A stretch of 64,000 nt of DNA, from assembly GCA_900551295.1 (NCBI GenBank), contig URVJ01000010.1, positions 11,500-75,499 of the forward strand. The letters run 5' to 3'. This stretch comes from an uncultured Eubacteriales bacterium. Lineage in GTDB: Bacteria; Bacillota; Clostridia; Oscillospirales; CAG-382. The position numbers and the translations under genes are program-made. Of this stretch, positions 50,407 to 60,497 are shown piece by piece; position 1 is the first letter of the stretch, and every line of letters begins with the position of its first letter. The notes under the pieces were generated by a model. It was not told the origin of the DNA and made no database searches. It saw nothing but the letters and a program-made list of their open reading frames with translations.

Positions 50407-53400
50407 TCAGCTTTCCGCCTCTTTAAGAACAATGTTATCAATAAGAATTATCATGCCTTTGTCGTTCTGAGGAGTTGCAAAGAGCATAATTGCGTCTCCG
50501 GAACGGTCTCCGTTGCCTTCGTCAAGCTTTTTGACGGCAGACATATGCATCCATTTCCCGGATTCGGCAAATCCTGCGTTTACGGTATGGTTCTTTTTTT
50601 CCTGACCGAGAGAGTTGTAGATAAGATTTTCCCACATCTGAACCTTTGTAACGGCATTTCCGTCATAGTCGCTTACGACGTACACATCATAGTCAAGTTG
50701 ATACGACTTGCCTTCGGTGAAAGTAACGCTCTGCGCAAGGGAAACATACACCTTGCCGTCCTTTGCGGGCTCGACCCTGTAAACATGGTTATTCGGGTTT
50801 GTGGGATCTGTCACTATCGAGATCTTATTCTGCTCGCCGTAGATAGAGTAGAATGCCGATACGTTTACGGTATCCTCCGCGTCGCCGTTTATTATTTCAA
50901 TGCCGTCTTTTGCGGATTCTTCGCTTGCGGCTGCACCCTGCTGCTCCTTGCCGCCTGCAGTACCGGTGACAAAGTTTCCGTCCTTGTCAAGGCAGTATAT
51001 GTAGTCGATCTCGCAAGAGCCGTCGGAATTGAACGGGTCAAATCTTAAAGACGTTACCGTTCCCGTCCAGTTTTCGTTTTCCGCCATATTAAACGTCAGT
51101 ATGCTGTAACCCTCACTGTCAACGGGTGCTTCGCTGAGTTTTACTCTTGCAGAGCCTTTTTCGGCATAGGACGAAAGGTTATCCGTTGTAAAGTATACTA
51201 CCGCGATATCGTCGGTCTTGCCGTTAAGCGTATACTTCATTCTGACCTTGATTACGGAATAGAGCTTTGCGTTCATGATCGCAGGTTTCATTTTCTTTAT
51301 CGAAAGAATAGGGTCGAATTTTGAGCCTGACATCTGCTCTTCGGCAGCCATGTAAAGCTTTCCGTCCGAAACATATCCGCTTGCCTTGCTTATACTCCAG
51401 TTTTCGGAATCTCCCGGAATATTGAAGTCATAGCAATGGTCTCTGCGATCCGAAATTACCTGAGAATAGTCCTTGTCTCTTATGTTGATTTTAAGCTCAG
51501 AAGCGCTTTCAGTATACTTTATTCCGGAAAGGTCGAGCATGAATTTTACGGGAAGAACGGGTATTCCGTCATAGAGATAAAATTTGCGTGCAAGACTGTG
51601 ATCTTTGCCGTTTACCTTGCATATGCTGCTGCCGATGTCAAATACAAACTCCGTCGTCTTTGCCCCCGTGCCCGCCTTTACGATAAGACGTCCGTCAAGC
51701 CTTCTCCACTCGTAAGAGAACGCAGCCATGGAGTAAAATCCTTCCGTCGGAAGAGCCGCAAGATAGACCTCGGTATCTGTCTTTTCGATATATTTGTCGT
51801 TAATATCAAGCATAACTCCGTCCGCCGTGATCTTAAACCTGCTGTTTCCGGAGTCTTCGGCTTTCAGAAATTCTATTGCAGAAATGTCAAATTCACCGTA
51901 TGCGTTTATGGGATCAAAACGTATCTTTAATATCTTTCCGCTCCAGCCTTCGGCTTTTGTCATATCGAAGTAAAGATCGGTCCATTCGCCCGCAGTTTTT
52001 ATGCTTTGACTTATACTTTTCTTCGCGTTGTAAGACGCGTCCGTTCCCGTCATGTAGTATATTTCGGAGTTTGTTACGACACTTGAACGTATTCTTATGT
52101 GAATACGCGTGATTTCCGACGCGTCAAGACCGCTTACCGTACCTATTCCGAGAATGGGATCCGGCTTTTCGACCTGTCCTTCTTCGGCGGCACCGTGAAT
52201 ATATCCGTCCTTTACTTCAAGCGCATTTATACGCGTAACCTGATTAAACTGAGATAACGCATCCTCGTTCGAAAAGTCAAGACTCTTTACGACAGTCTCC
52301 TTTTCTTCCTCCTCAAGCGACGCATTTCCCTCTTCAAGGTGCAGCGCCCTTATGGGAGAAGTCTTGCCCGTGTACATATAGCCTATGCGTGCTTTCTGAT
52401 TTGCGGTAAGCTCGGCGTCGTATTCGTAAGGCTGTACTCCTGCGAAAACAAGTGCCTCTGCGTCGCTGTAATTATACTGCGGACCGCTGCCGTTTCTTCC
52501 GGTAGGCGCAAGCCAGTGTCCTTCGGCATATTCGTTCCATGTTCCGAAGAATACCGTCTTTGACTGCCATGAGCCTGTTCCGAAATCCTTTTCATAAGTT
52601 TTAAGAACATCGTCGCGCAGGTATTCGAGCTGCTTTTTGTAGTTGTCAAACGTCGCTATCGGCGTTCTTGTCTGCTCCCAGCCGAGAATGTTTCTGCCCG
52701 TCGAGCCGCAGGCAACTATCATGTTGTCGCCTTTTCCGGTATATCCGGTGCTGTACTGCTGTTTTACATAGTTATAATCGTATGCGTTTACTCCCCAGTG
52801 GTAAGGCAGAAATCCGTCGAACACAATGCCGTCCTTCTTTGCGGAGGCGTCTACGGTATTCGCTTCGGCTGCGGTATAGATATTGAACAGCAGGATTATT
52901 CCGTCATAGCCGTACTTTTTGATATCCTCGTTCATAAAGTCGATTGCGGCTTTTGCGTTTTCGGCGCCGCCGAGACTTGATACAAATGTGTTGTATCGGT
53001 AAATTGTAAGCACGGGCTTATTGTCAAAGCACAGGTAATTGGGATCGGTAAAGTACCAGTCGACCCAATAGTTCCACAGCACTCTCTTGAAATTCTCAAG
53101 ATCGGTATTTGCTGTAAACGACTGATTTTCCCACATTATGCAAATATCCATCATATCGCGGTATTTTGCGTTGAAATAACCGTCGTGTATCGCAAACTGA
53201 TTAAGACGCGGCGTTTTCATGGGAGTATCCGTCGTTGACGCGTACCAGCAGGGCTGAATTGCGTCTATTCCGTGTTCAACCATGTGCTTTATTTCCCAGT
53301 CTGCGGTTTCGGGAAGTCCCTCGTCGTAAAAGCCCATTTTTGGGATAAGCTCATCATAAGGCACGACGTAATCCCAGCCGTAGTGTGTGCCCTCATGCCA

Positions 53401-55206
53401 CAGCGAGCATACGCTCATAATCGCGGTATAATCGTCTTTAAGATTATTCTGCACGGGCTTTGACGGGTAATCAGCAAACTCATATGTGTTATACGCCGTA
53501 ACGTCGTCAAACCACAGAACCGTATCCGACGCGCTTATTCTTATGCCGTCAACACTTCCGGCAAGAGTAAATTTATCCGCGTCCTTGCCGTTGATTCTCA
53601 GAACCGTGTTTCCGTTCTTGTCGCGTTCGAATCTTACGCATGTCCAGACGTCGTTATGATATGCACGGAGTTCTTTTCCGTCCTTTATAAACTTGCCGTC
53701 CTTCATCACAAGCGTGCTTACGGCTTTATCACCGGAAAGAATTTCGACTTTAGCCTGACCGCCGTCTTTTTCCTTTAAAATGTAGCTCTGAACGACAAAC
53801 GCGCCGCCGAGTGCTTCAAAATGCTTTTCGGAAGAACCGTTTTGGTTTATCTTTACGCTGTTTATATCGTCGTAAGAGCCTGATTTGTTGACCTCAACCT
53901 TTACGTCGCCCGTATTTGTCCAGCCTGCGGGCTGTTCGGAAACGGCGTCAAACGAAAATTTTTCGTTGAGGTTATAGTTCATATAAAGTCTGACGGACGA
54001 GATCAGAACAGAAATCCCGTACGCAGCATCGGTGGTGGAAAATGCTATTTTATTGAGCTTTCCGACATCATTCAAAGCGCCTTCGCACGCCTTTTTCCCG
54101 TTTACCGAAAGAACCGCCGTTTTTTTCCCAAGATCAAAATCAAATCGTATGTTATACGTTCCTTTTGACGCGGAGATTTCGGACATATACTCTTTTTCGC
54201 CGTTAAATCCGAAAAATCCGTTCCTTGTAAATATCTTTATCTTTTCTGTATCATAATCCGAGAAACAAATTTCAAATCCGTCGGACGCACCGTCAAGGCT
54301 TACGGTGGTCATAAGCACCAGATTTTCCTTTGAGACTTCGGTTATGTACTTCGACAGCGACACGTGCGCGTTCGCGTCCTTATCCGAGAGCATGGGAGAA
54401 ACCGTTCCGTTACGGCTGAAAGAGGCGTCGGGACTTCTGTTGTCGAGTATCCAGCCGTGTATGAATTCAGTTATGCCGTTTTTATCGGTACGTGAAAGAC
54501 CGGCGTCGTCAATAAGGTAAACCGCCTGCATATTCTTATCAACAGGATAAGCTTTTAGCGTTTTTGAAAGTCTGTTTTCGGGCAGAGCCGCGCGGTTTAC
54601 GATAGCGGCAATCTCGCTTCTCTTTATTGAATTATTCGGATAGAATGTTCCGTATTCGTCCGAACCCATTACAACGCCGGCATTATAGAGCATTACAAGG
54701 TCGTTGTAATAACTGTCGGCTTCGGACACATCGGGTAGTTCCGAAACATTGTTTTTCCTTGTATACCAGCTTTTGGGAAGAGCTGCGGCAAACATCTCGC
54801 AAAGCTCATATCTTCTCGCCGGACGCGCAAAGGAGTCTATGTTTTCCTTATTGATTATACCGTATTTTTCGGCATATCCGGCATATATATCATACCAGCT
54901 TTCCGACTTTGCGCCGTTCTGAAGTTCGTCCGTTCTGTTTTCGTATGCCGCGTTAAGTCTTGCAGCAATGGTAACGGCCTCTGCAACGTTGACGGTTCCG
55001 TCGGGCGCCATTACGGTTTCGGACTTTCCGTTCATGAATCCGAGTTCGTAAGCTCCCGCGATTTCCGACGCATACCATGCCGAGCTGTCAACGTCGGTAA
55101 ACTTATTTTCGGGGTATGTATTTGTTTTGGCAAACGCCGCGTCCGCACACAAGCTTAATACAGACAACGCAGCGGCAAAAACAAAAGCCGTAAGTCTTCT
55201 TTTCAT
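50407..55206 (-). CDS. SLH-anchored multidomain glycosidase (GH99/WbsX-like)
   Basis: Giant exported protein of 1599 residues. A signal peptide is followed by three SLH repeats (about 35-210; F-T-D-V-D-S-S-A-W-Y-A opens the first), two LamG-like sandwiches (about 220-580), and a TIM-barrel domain (about 590-960) with Y-D-E-L-I-P-K-M-G-F-Y and T-W-N-E-Y-A-E-G-H-W-L, the pattern of the GH99-like/WbsX family that cleaves endo-mannosidic or related linkages. Then come carbohydrate-binding segments, a copper amine oxidase N-like module (about 1180-1260) and a C-terminal CBM4/9-like module (about 1430-1599). It starts within the end of its AraC gene (ATGA overlap). It would act on large glycans at the cell surface. 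Confidence 0.85.
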   Translation of the reverse strand: MKRRLTAFVFAAALSVLSLCADAAFAKTNTYPENKFTDVDSSAWYASEIAGAYELGFMNGKSETVMAPDGTVNVAEAVTIAARLNAAYENRTDELQNGAKSESWYDIYAGYAEKYGIINKENIDSFARPARRYELCEMFAAALPKSWYTRKNNVSELPDVSEADSYYNDLVMLYNAGVVMGSDEYGTFYPNNSIKRSEIAAIVNRAALPENRLSKTLKAYPVDKNMQAVYLIDDAGLSRTDKNGITEFIHGWILDNRSPDASFSRNGTVSPMLSDKDANAHVSLSKYITEVSKENLVLMTTVSLDGASDGFEICFSDYDTEKIKIFTRNGFFGFNGEKEYMSEISASKGTYNIRFDFDLGKKTAVLSVNGKKACEGALNDVGKLNKIAFSTTDAAYGISVLISSVRLYMNYNLNEKFSFDAVSEQPAGWTNTGDVKVEVNKSGSYDDINSVKINQNGSSEKHFEALGGAFVVQSYILKEKDGGQAKVEILSGDKAVSTLVMKDGKFIKDGKELRAYHNDVWTCVRFERDKNGNTVLRINGKDADKFTLAGSVDGIRISASDTVLWFDDVTAYNTYEFADYPSKPVQNNLKDDYTAIMSVCSLWHEGTHYGWDYVVPYDELIPKMGFYDEGLPETADWEIKHMVEHGIDAIQPCWYASTTDTPMKTPRLNQFAIHDGYFNAKYRDMMDICIMWENQSFTANTDLENFKRVLWNYWVDWYFTDPNYLCFDNKPVLTIYRYNTFVSSLGGAENAKAAIDFMNEDIKKYGYDGIILLFNIYTAAEANTVDASAKKDGIVFDGFLPYHWGVNAYDYNYVKQQYSTGYTGKGDNMIVACGSTGRNILGWEQTRTPIATFDNYKKQLEYLRDDVLKTYEKDFGTGSWQSKTVFFGTWNEYAEGHWLAPTGRNGSGPQYNYSDAEALVFAGVQPYEYDAELTANQKARIGYMYTGKTSPIRALHLEEGNASLEEEEKETVVKSLDFSNEDALSQFNQVTRINALEVKDGYIHGAAEEGQVEKPDPILGIGTVSGLDASEITRIHIRIRSSVVTNSEIYYMTGTDASYNAKKSISQSIKTAGEWTDLYFDMTKAEGWSGKILKIRFDPINAYGEFDISAIEFLKAEDSGNSRFKITADGVMLDINDKYIEKTDTEVYLAALPTEGFYSMAAFSYEWRRLDGRLIVKAGTGAKTTEFVFDIGSSICKVNGKDHSLARKFYLYDGIPVLPVKFMLDLSGIKYTESASELKINIRDKDYSQVISDRRDHCYDFNIPGDSENWSISKASGYVSDGKLYMAAEEQMSGSKFDPILSIKKMKPAIMNAKLYSVIKVRMKYTLNGKTDDIAVVYFTTDNLSSYAEKGSARVKLSEAPVDSEGYSILTFNMAENENWTGTVTSLRFDPFNSDGSCEIDYIYCLDKDGNFVTGTAGGKEQQGAAASEESAKDGIEIINGDAEDTVNVSAFYSIYGEQNKISIVTDPTNPNNHVYRVEPAKDGKVYVSLAQSVTFTEGKSYQLDYDVYVVSDYDGNAVTKVQMWENLIYNSLGQEKKNHTVNAGFAESGKWMHMSAVKKLDEGNGDRSGDAIMLFATPQNDKGMIILIDNIVLKEAES

Positions 55207-56177
55207 TTTTGTTCTCCTTTAAAAAGTATCTGTGGATCGTTTTTTGTTATGACCTCGTTGAGCATTTCGTCTGAGGGTACAAAATTATTTTTCATATTCC
55301 CGAAGAACCTGTTTCCGGAAATTCTTCTGACATCATGCGGATTTTTGACAAACTGCATCGGTGTTTTTCCGCTTGCCTTTTTAAAGCACTTGACAAAATA
55401 GCTTGCGGTGCCGAATCCGCATCTTTCGGCAGTTTCTGTTATGCTCTTTCCGTTAAGCAGCATTTCCTCGGAAAGTCCTATGCGGAGCTCCGATATATAT
55501 TCGTTGACCGACATTCGGAAAACGTTTCTGAAGTCGCGCGCAAGTTTTGTTTTGGATATGTAAAACGTAGACGCAATATCCTCTAGGAGCAATTTTTCTC
55601 CGCAGTGTTCAAACAGATAGTCCACAAGTTCTCCGAGATACGCCGTAGATGTATGCAGCGATTTTTCAGAAGACAAAAGCCCGTAATTTCTTTTCCATGC
55701 TTCCGAAATCTGCCACAGGACGGCAAGCATTATCATTTTAGCAGGATATGCATTATTGCCGAACTCTATCGACGCCTCACACAGTTCTTTCAGGCGCCGC
55801 ACCTCACCGTCATCAAGCTTTATCAAGGTAACTCTCTTGAACGAGGCAAGAGTCTGCGAGACGTTTTCCTCCATAGCGCTGTCCGAAAACATTTCTTTTG
55901 AACACCTGATAAGATATCGTTCATAGTTATCGTCCAATGAGTTCACCTGCATATGCAGAATACCGGCAGGATATATAACGGCAAACGGTGCCGAAACTTT
56001 CTCACTGTAATTATAGGAAATTACGCTTGAAGAACCCTTTGTGACTATCGCTATTTCATTGAACTGATGAGAATGGAGTACAAATTTTAAATCCGTCTGT
56101 CTGCCGCGGTATTCGCCGGGCTTATAAGTCCACTTTAAAATTTCCGGAAACGGCTGCCGCGAATTTTGAACGCTCAT
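55203..56177 (-). CDS. AraC family regulator coupled to the GH99-like gene
   Basis: Regulator of 324 residues from ATG 56177, which has AGGGG 5 bases upstream; a GTG two codons earlier is less likely. Cupin domain with F-V-L-H-S-H-Q-F-N-E-I near residues 30-42, and C-terminal helix-turn-helix pair with C-G-F-G-T-A-S-Y-F-V-K-C-F-K-K-A-S-G-K-T-P. Its stop overlaps the start of the giant glycosidase by four bases (ATGA), so regulator and target share one transcript, unlike the divergent AraC genes elsewhere in the window. Confidence 0.9.
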   Translation of the reverse strand: MSVQNSRQPFPEILKWTYKPGEYRGRQTDLKFVLHSHQFNEIAIVTKGSSSVISYNYSEKVSAPFAVIYPAGILHMQVNSLDDNYERYLIRCSKEMFSDSAMEENVSQTLASFKRVTLIKLDDGEVRRLKELCEASIEFGNNAYPAKMIMLAVLWQISEAWKRNYGLLSSEKSLHTSTAYLGELVDYLFEHCGEKLLLEDIASTFYISKTKLARDFRNVFRMSVNEYISELRIGLSEEMLLNGKSITETAERCGFGTASYFVKCFKKASGKTPMQFVKNPHDVRRISGNRFFGNMKNNFVPSDEMLNEVITKNDPQILFKGEQK

Positions 56178-56457
56178 TATCACCCCTACCCATCTTAATA
56201 GCTTTTACATATGCTTTACTGTATAAACAATTATATCAGCGGCAAGAGTGCCGCGCAAGACAAAATCGGATTATTCCGTGCGGAAAAATTGTAAAATCGA
56301 ACCACTCTGTTTAGTGCAACTTGACCATGTATATTACACAGCAGTTGTTTTTTGTGCAAAAGCACATATAATATTGATATTTTCAGCCCCAAAATATCAA
56401 AAAATAACCGCCGCGTGCAGAACAGACGCACGAAGCGGTAAAAGACTTATTTGAGGT

Positions 56458-56994
56458 CTATTTTTTTTCCGTGATTTTTTCGGCAATCGCATCGACAGTA
56501 AAATCCGCAAGATACGCAAAGCAGAGCCCGAGAACTATTCCCGCAATCACGTCTGTCGGATAGTGCATAAAGAGATACAGTCTTGAAAACGCTATCAGCG
56601 ATGCCGCGGCAATCGCCGCAATTCCAGTCTTTCTGCCGCAGTTAAACAAAGCGACGCCTGCACATTCAAACGCAGCAAGCGTATGTCCCGACGGGAAAGA
56701 AAAATCTTTCTGCGGCGGCACGAGAAGTTCAACGCCCGGAACAACGTCATAAGGACGTATTCTTGCGACAAGCGGTTTAAGCGCAAGATTTCCGACGAGC
56801 AGACCGAATACAAGCGCAAGTGCCATTTTAAAGCCGAGTTTTCTTGTTTTCGGGACGCATATCAGCACAAGGCTGAGTACAATTTCTACAAGTCCATATT
56901 CGCCGAGCATTGTCACGAACGGCATTACGAAATCTAAAAACGCGCACTTTAGGTATATTTGGATCTGCTGAAGGATGAACAGGTCTAAGCTCAT
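56458..56994 (-). CDS. PAP2-family membrane phosphatase
   Basis: Protein of 178 residues with about five membrane helices and the PAP2 motifs: K-P-L-V-A-R-I-R-P, P-S-G-H-T, and S-R-L-Y-L-F-M-H-Y-P-T-D. It hydrolyses phosphatidic acid, undecaprenyl pyrophosphate or similar lipid phosphates on the outer membrane face. The RBS is AAGAAAGAAG-like and weak. It stands alone. Confidence 0.92.
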   Translation of the reverse strand: MSLDLFILQQIQIYLKCAFLDFVMPFVTMLGEYGLVEIVLSLVLICVPKTRKLGFKMALALVFGLLVGNLALKPLVARIRPYDVVPGVELLVPPQKDFSFPSGHTLAAFECAGVALFNCGRKTGIAAIAAASLIAFSRLYLFMHYPTDVIAGIVLGLCFAYLADFTVDAIAEKITEKK

Positions 56995-57036
56995 ATTTTT
57001 TCTTCTTTCTTTTTTCTGATTTACCGGGGGAATATT

Positions 57037-57146
57037 GGGCGGAAACTAATTATCCGCTGCCATGTGCAGCTCTATACACCCTCTTTTCGGGATCGAAAAG
57101 CGGAGATACAAAGTCGCACTTTGAAGAGTATTTCCCGTTTCCGCCC
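57037..57146. repeat. Structured intergenic repeat, copy 1
   Basis: Outer arms GGGCGGAAAC (57037-57046) and GTTTCCGCCC (57137-57146) are perfect complements. Inside are GTGCA...TCGCAC and CTTTTCG...CGAAAAG hairpins and CTCTA/AAGAG. The block CTGCCATGTGCA-CTCTAT...AAGTCGCACT recurs at 63859-63964. Confidence 0.8.
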
Positions 57147-57186
57147 AAACCAAGCAAAAATAATCAACACTCAGCCAAATATCCTG

Positions 57187-57678
57187 TCACTCCGCCTTTA
57201 CCGCCGCGGCATACTCGCCTGTCTTGGGACAGCATACATCTGCGCCGATAAGACGGTTCTTGTAAATAATAAGCGTCGCATATAATCCGTCGGCAGTCGT
57301 TTTTCCTTCTCCGTCGGTTACGCTGTAAGTAAATCTTTCAACGCTCTTGCCCTTGTATGCGGACAAGTCAAAACCCTGCTCCTTTTGAAGATCGTTGTAC
57401 TTTTTCATTACCGCGTCAAACTTTTTCGGCACGGAGACCTTGCCCTGCTGAACCGGAACGGGATCTACCTCAATTCCGAGCTTGTTCAAAAGGTCAACTC
57501 TCTTTTCCGCACTGTCAATACCGCGGAAGCTTACGTCCGCAGACGTTACGATCTTGTTTACGTTCATTGCATATCCCGCGTCAGGCATAAGCGAAACCAC
57601 CGCCGCAGATATAGCTATGCATAAAAATGCGGCAAAGAGTATTTTTGCAGTCGTTGCTTTAAAAGAAAAGACAAACAT
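57187..57678 (-). CDS. DUF4830-type secreted or anchored protein
   Basis: Protein of 163 residues. An N-terminal helix (about 12-34) anchors or exports it; the remainder matches DUF4830: F-R-G-I-D-S-A-E-K-R-V-D-L-L-N-K-L-G-I-E-V, V-P-K-K-F-D-A-V-M-K-K-Y-N-D-L-Q-K-E-Q-G-F-D-L-S-x-Y-K-G-K and a C-terminal beta pair. Found across Clostridia; function unknown. Upstream signals contain GGGAG before ATG. Confidence 0.82.
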   Translation of the reverse strand: MFVFSFKATTAKILFAAFLCIAISAAVVSLMPDAGYAMNVNKIVTSADVSFRGIDSAEKRVDLLNKLGIEVDPVPVQQGKVSVPKKFDAVMKKYNDLQKEQGFDLSAYKGKSVERFTYSVTDGEGKTTADGLYATLIIYKNRLIGADVCCPKTGEYAAAVKAE

Positions 57679-57746
57679 AGTTATCAGCTCCCGTTTTAAT
57701 TGGTTTTTTACTATAATCTATGTTTGTCTGTAATATTTTATGACTT

Positions 57747-58751
57747 TTATCTTAGCTTGCAGGGACTTGTCGCATAAATGCCGGCAATAAGTTCAAGCAC
57801 CGGCACCGCGTCGTCAATATCGCAGTAGTATACGTCTTTTCCGCCGATAGCGCCGTAGAAACGCTCCATCATCATCGTATGTCCGTTGCCCCAGCAGTAT
57901 TTGCCCTCCGACTTGGAATAGTCGCTGTTTCTTGCTATGACGTTAAGTTCCCCGTCCTTGTTTTCATAGAGCGTGTCGTTTACAAGAAGCAGCTTTCCGT
58001 CTTTGAAATAAAGTTCAATCTCAACCGACGAATCCGCAACGTTGCAGTTTGTCGCATAGAATATGCCCGTAGCTCCGCTTTCAAACCAAAGCGTTGCCTC
58101 GGCTGTATCCTCGACCTCGATAGTGCCCTTGTTCTTTCTGAGCGCGACCGAACCTTTAATATCCTTTACCTTGCCGCCGAAGTAGTACATAAGGTCAAGA
58201 GTATGTATCGACTGATTCATCAGCACTCCGCCGCCCTCTTTTTCCCATGTTCCTCTCCAGCCGCTTTCGGTGTAATATGCGCCCTCGCGTTTCCATGCCA
58301 TGTATGCGCGTATTCCGAGAAGCTGTCCGAGTCTGTTTTCCTCGATATACTTTTTCGCCGTGTCGTTCGTCGGAATAACTCTGTTCTGGAAAGATACGCA
58401 AACCTTTTTGCCTGTTTTCTTCGAGACCGCGGCTATTTCTCTTGCCTCGTCCGCGTTCATTCCGGCAGGCTTTTCGAGATATACGTCGCAGCCGTTTTCA
58501 AGCGCGAATATTGCCATCTCTTTATGAAGATAATGCGGTGTGCAGACGTGTACGACATCGGGTTTAAGCTCACATATCATCTTTTTGTAATCCGAATATC
58601 CCGAAACCGCGTTTCCGAGTTCCGACAGCGTTTCGTTCAGCCTGTCCTCTCTTATGTCGCATACGCCGACAAGCTCTGTAAAATCGCTCATTTTTATTGC
58701 TCTTATGTGCATTTTTGAAATTGCACCGAGTCCGATTATAACACTTCTCAT
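57747..58751 (-). CDS. Gfo/Idh/MocA family oxidoreductase
   Basis: NAD(P)-dependent oxidoreductase of 334 residues: Rossmann S-V-I-I-G-L-G-A-I-S at 3-12, Y-L-E-K-P-A-G-M with the EKP motif, and M-N-Q-S-I-H-T-L-D-L-M near 185. The start has GGGAGACTTTGGC before ATG. Separate from the four at the window start and not closely similar to any. Substrate unknown, probably a sugar or cyclitol. Confidence 0.92.
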   Translation of the reverse strand: MRSVIIGLGAISKMHIRAIKMSDFTELVGVCDIREDRLNETLSELGNAVSGYSDYKKMICELKPDVVHVCTPHYLHKEMAIFALENGCDVYLEKPAGMNADEAREIAAVSKKTGKKVCVSFQNRVIPTNDTAKKYIEENRLGQLLGIRAYMAWKREGAYYTESGWRGTWEKEGGGVLMNQSIHTLDLMYYFGGKVKDIKGSVALRKNKGTIEVEDTAEATLWFESGATGIFYATNCNVADSSVEIELYFKDGKLLLVNDTLYENKDGELNVIARNSDYSKSEGKYCWGNGHTMMMERFYGAIGGKDVYYCDIDDAVPVLELIAGIYATSPCKLR

Positions 58752-58875
58752 GCCAAAGTCTCCCTCTCGCCGCGAAAATCCGCAAACGCTGTTTTCCCGC
58801 AGTCAAACCGATATTTGCGCCGGATATAAGCACAGCGCCGTTCTTTCAAGAGTATATATTATTTTATCCGTTATG

Positions 58876-59358
58876 TCAAGAGTTTTTCGGACATTTTTTT
58901 TGTCTTAACAGCTTAAAAAAACCGCTTAACTCCGCCGCGCACTGTTCCTCAAGTATGCCCGGATATACATTCGGCTTGTGATTGTAATCAAGCTTTGTAA
59001 GGTCGGTGAGACTGCCCATAGAACCTGCCTTGTAATCGTGCGCACCGTAATAGACGTTTTCTATGCGCGAATTTATTATTGCTCCGGCGCACATAGGACA
59101 GGGTTCGAGAGTCACGTATATGTCGCAGCCGATAAGCCGCCAGCCGCCGAGTTTTCTGCAAGCCGCGTTTATCGCGGATATTTCGGCATGGCACAGCGCG
59201 TTTTTCTTTGTTTCTCTCATGTTTCTGCCGCCGGCAATTATCTTCCCGTCCTTTACAATAACGGCGCCTACCGGCGTTTCTCCGAGCTTTGCCGCGGTCT
59301 TTGCACGTCCGAGAGCCGCTCTCATATAATATTCGGGACTTTTTTTGTTATCGCTCAT
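58876..59358 (-). CDS. tadA: tRNA adenosine(34) deaminase
   Basis: Zinc deaminase of 160 residues that converts A34 to inosine in the tRNA-Arg(ACG) anticodon. Zinc ligands and catalytic Glu: His57-x-Glu59, Pro-Cys87-Pro-Met-Cys90. Also G-A-V-I-V-K-D-G-K at 31-39. Length and motifs match TadA rather than cytidine deaminase. It ends 6 bases upstream of nothing coding on its strand; the CPBP gene precedes it after 6 bases on the plus coordinate side. Confidence 0.94.
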   Translation of the reverse strand: MSDNKKSPEYYMRAALGRAKTAAKLGETPVGAVIVKDGKIIAGGRNMRETKKNALCHAEISAINAACRKLGGWRLIGCDIYVTLEPCPMCAGAIINSRIENVYYGAHDYKAGSMGSLTDLTKLDYNHKPNVYPGILEEQCAAELSGFFKLLRQKKCPKNS

Positions 59359-59364
59359 TTTTTC

Positions 59365-60429
59365 TTACCCCAATGCAAAAACTCTTGACGCGTACAGAAC
59401 AAGGAACATTATAACCGGAACGGTAAATATCTGTCCGACGCCCGCACAGGTTCCGCAAAGACCGTTTCTTTCGTCAGATATCTGCGCCAAATCCGAATAT
59501 TTCGCCGCAAATCCGCCCTTTGAAAACAGTTTCATTATTCCGAATATTCCGAGCACTGCGCAAAGTATATAGAACATATCCGTAAAAATATAATAAGAGC
59601 TTACGTCTGCTGCCGAGAGATAGTCCGAAAGCGTTATATAGAAATTATTGAACGCATGAAACAGCACCGAAGTCTTTATATTTCCCGTGTACACCACAAG
59701 CATTGCCGAAATTATTCCGAACGCAAACGCATACATACTCTGCGACGCCGAAAAGTGCATAACGCCGAACACAAACGCGCTTGCAATAACCGCAAAATTC
59801 GTTCCGTATTTTCTCAAAGCGCCGAACACCGCGCCTCTGAAAACGTATTCCTCGGCAATCGGCACGAACACCGCCGTTTCAAGCGCCGAAATCAAAAGCG
59901 TATATCCGTCGGCTTCTCCCGTATACGCGGCAGCCGTTCCAGAACTTATGAAAGACGAGCTGTCGGGCATTATAAAATCATAGAAAAACGACGCTATTAC
60001 GGCAGCGCCCGTCATAAAAAGCTGAGCTGCGAAAAGCAGACTCCGGAAATCCGGCGAGAGCTTTCCCTTTACCGGAAATCCGTCCGAAATTCCCCTGCCC
60101 GAAAGCTTTGAAAAAACATACGCCGGAATCACAAGCGTTACCAGCGTCGTAAACATTGCAAAAAAAGAGTCGGGTATACCCGAACCCAGCACACTTCTTG
60201 CCGCGGCAATGCTCACTCCCGTATTTGCGCCGAACAGTGCGCGGATTATATTTGTAAGAACAATCTCGGTCCTGTCAAAATTTTCGGCAGCCGCCTTGTA
60301 ATAAACGTCGGAAAGCACAAAAGACAACAGCTTTGACACTATCATGAAAAGTCCCGTGCCGCACATACAAAAATATGCGCTTCTCTTTACGGTATTTGAA
60401 TTTGTCTGCATATCGCAAGCACCCGTCAT
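59365..60429 (-). CDS. CPBP-family intramembrane protease
   Basis: Membrane protein with about eight helices and the CPBP (CAAX/abortive-infection) motifs: E-E-Y-V-F-R-G-A-V-F with the EExxxR catalytic pair, F-G-V-M-H-F and H-A-F-N-N-F with metal His. The frame is open far upstream, but the preceding gene ends at 60498. ATG 60429 (354 residues) is used here; ATG 60471 is an alternative, and neither has a strong site. Clostridial members are linked to bacteriocin immunity or prenyl-protein processing; role unknown. Confidence 0.85.
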   Translation of the reverse strand: MTGACDMQTNSNTVKRSAYFCMCGTGLFMIVSKLLSFVLSDVYYKAAAENFDRTEIVLTNIIRALFGANTGVSIAAARSVLGSGIPDSFFAMFTTLVTLVIPAYVFSKLSGRGISDGFPVKGKLSPDFRSLLFAAQLFMTGAAVIASFFYDFIMPDSSSFISSGTAAAYTGEADGYTLLISALETAVFVPIAEEYVFRGAVFGALRKYGTNFAVIASAFVFGVMHFSASQSMYAFAFGIISAMLVVYTGNIKTSVLFHAFNNFYITLSDYLSAADVSSYYIFTDMFYILCAVLGIFGIMKLFSKGGFAAKYSDLAQISDERNGLCGTCAGVGQIFTVPVIMFLVLYASRVFALG

Positions 60430-60497
60430 ATTTTCCAAAGCCTGCCTTTCCTTTAAATTTCCTTTGCGCATTCTGCGCAGATTACGCACTTTGTACT

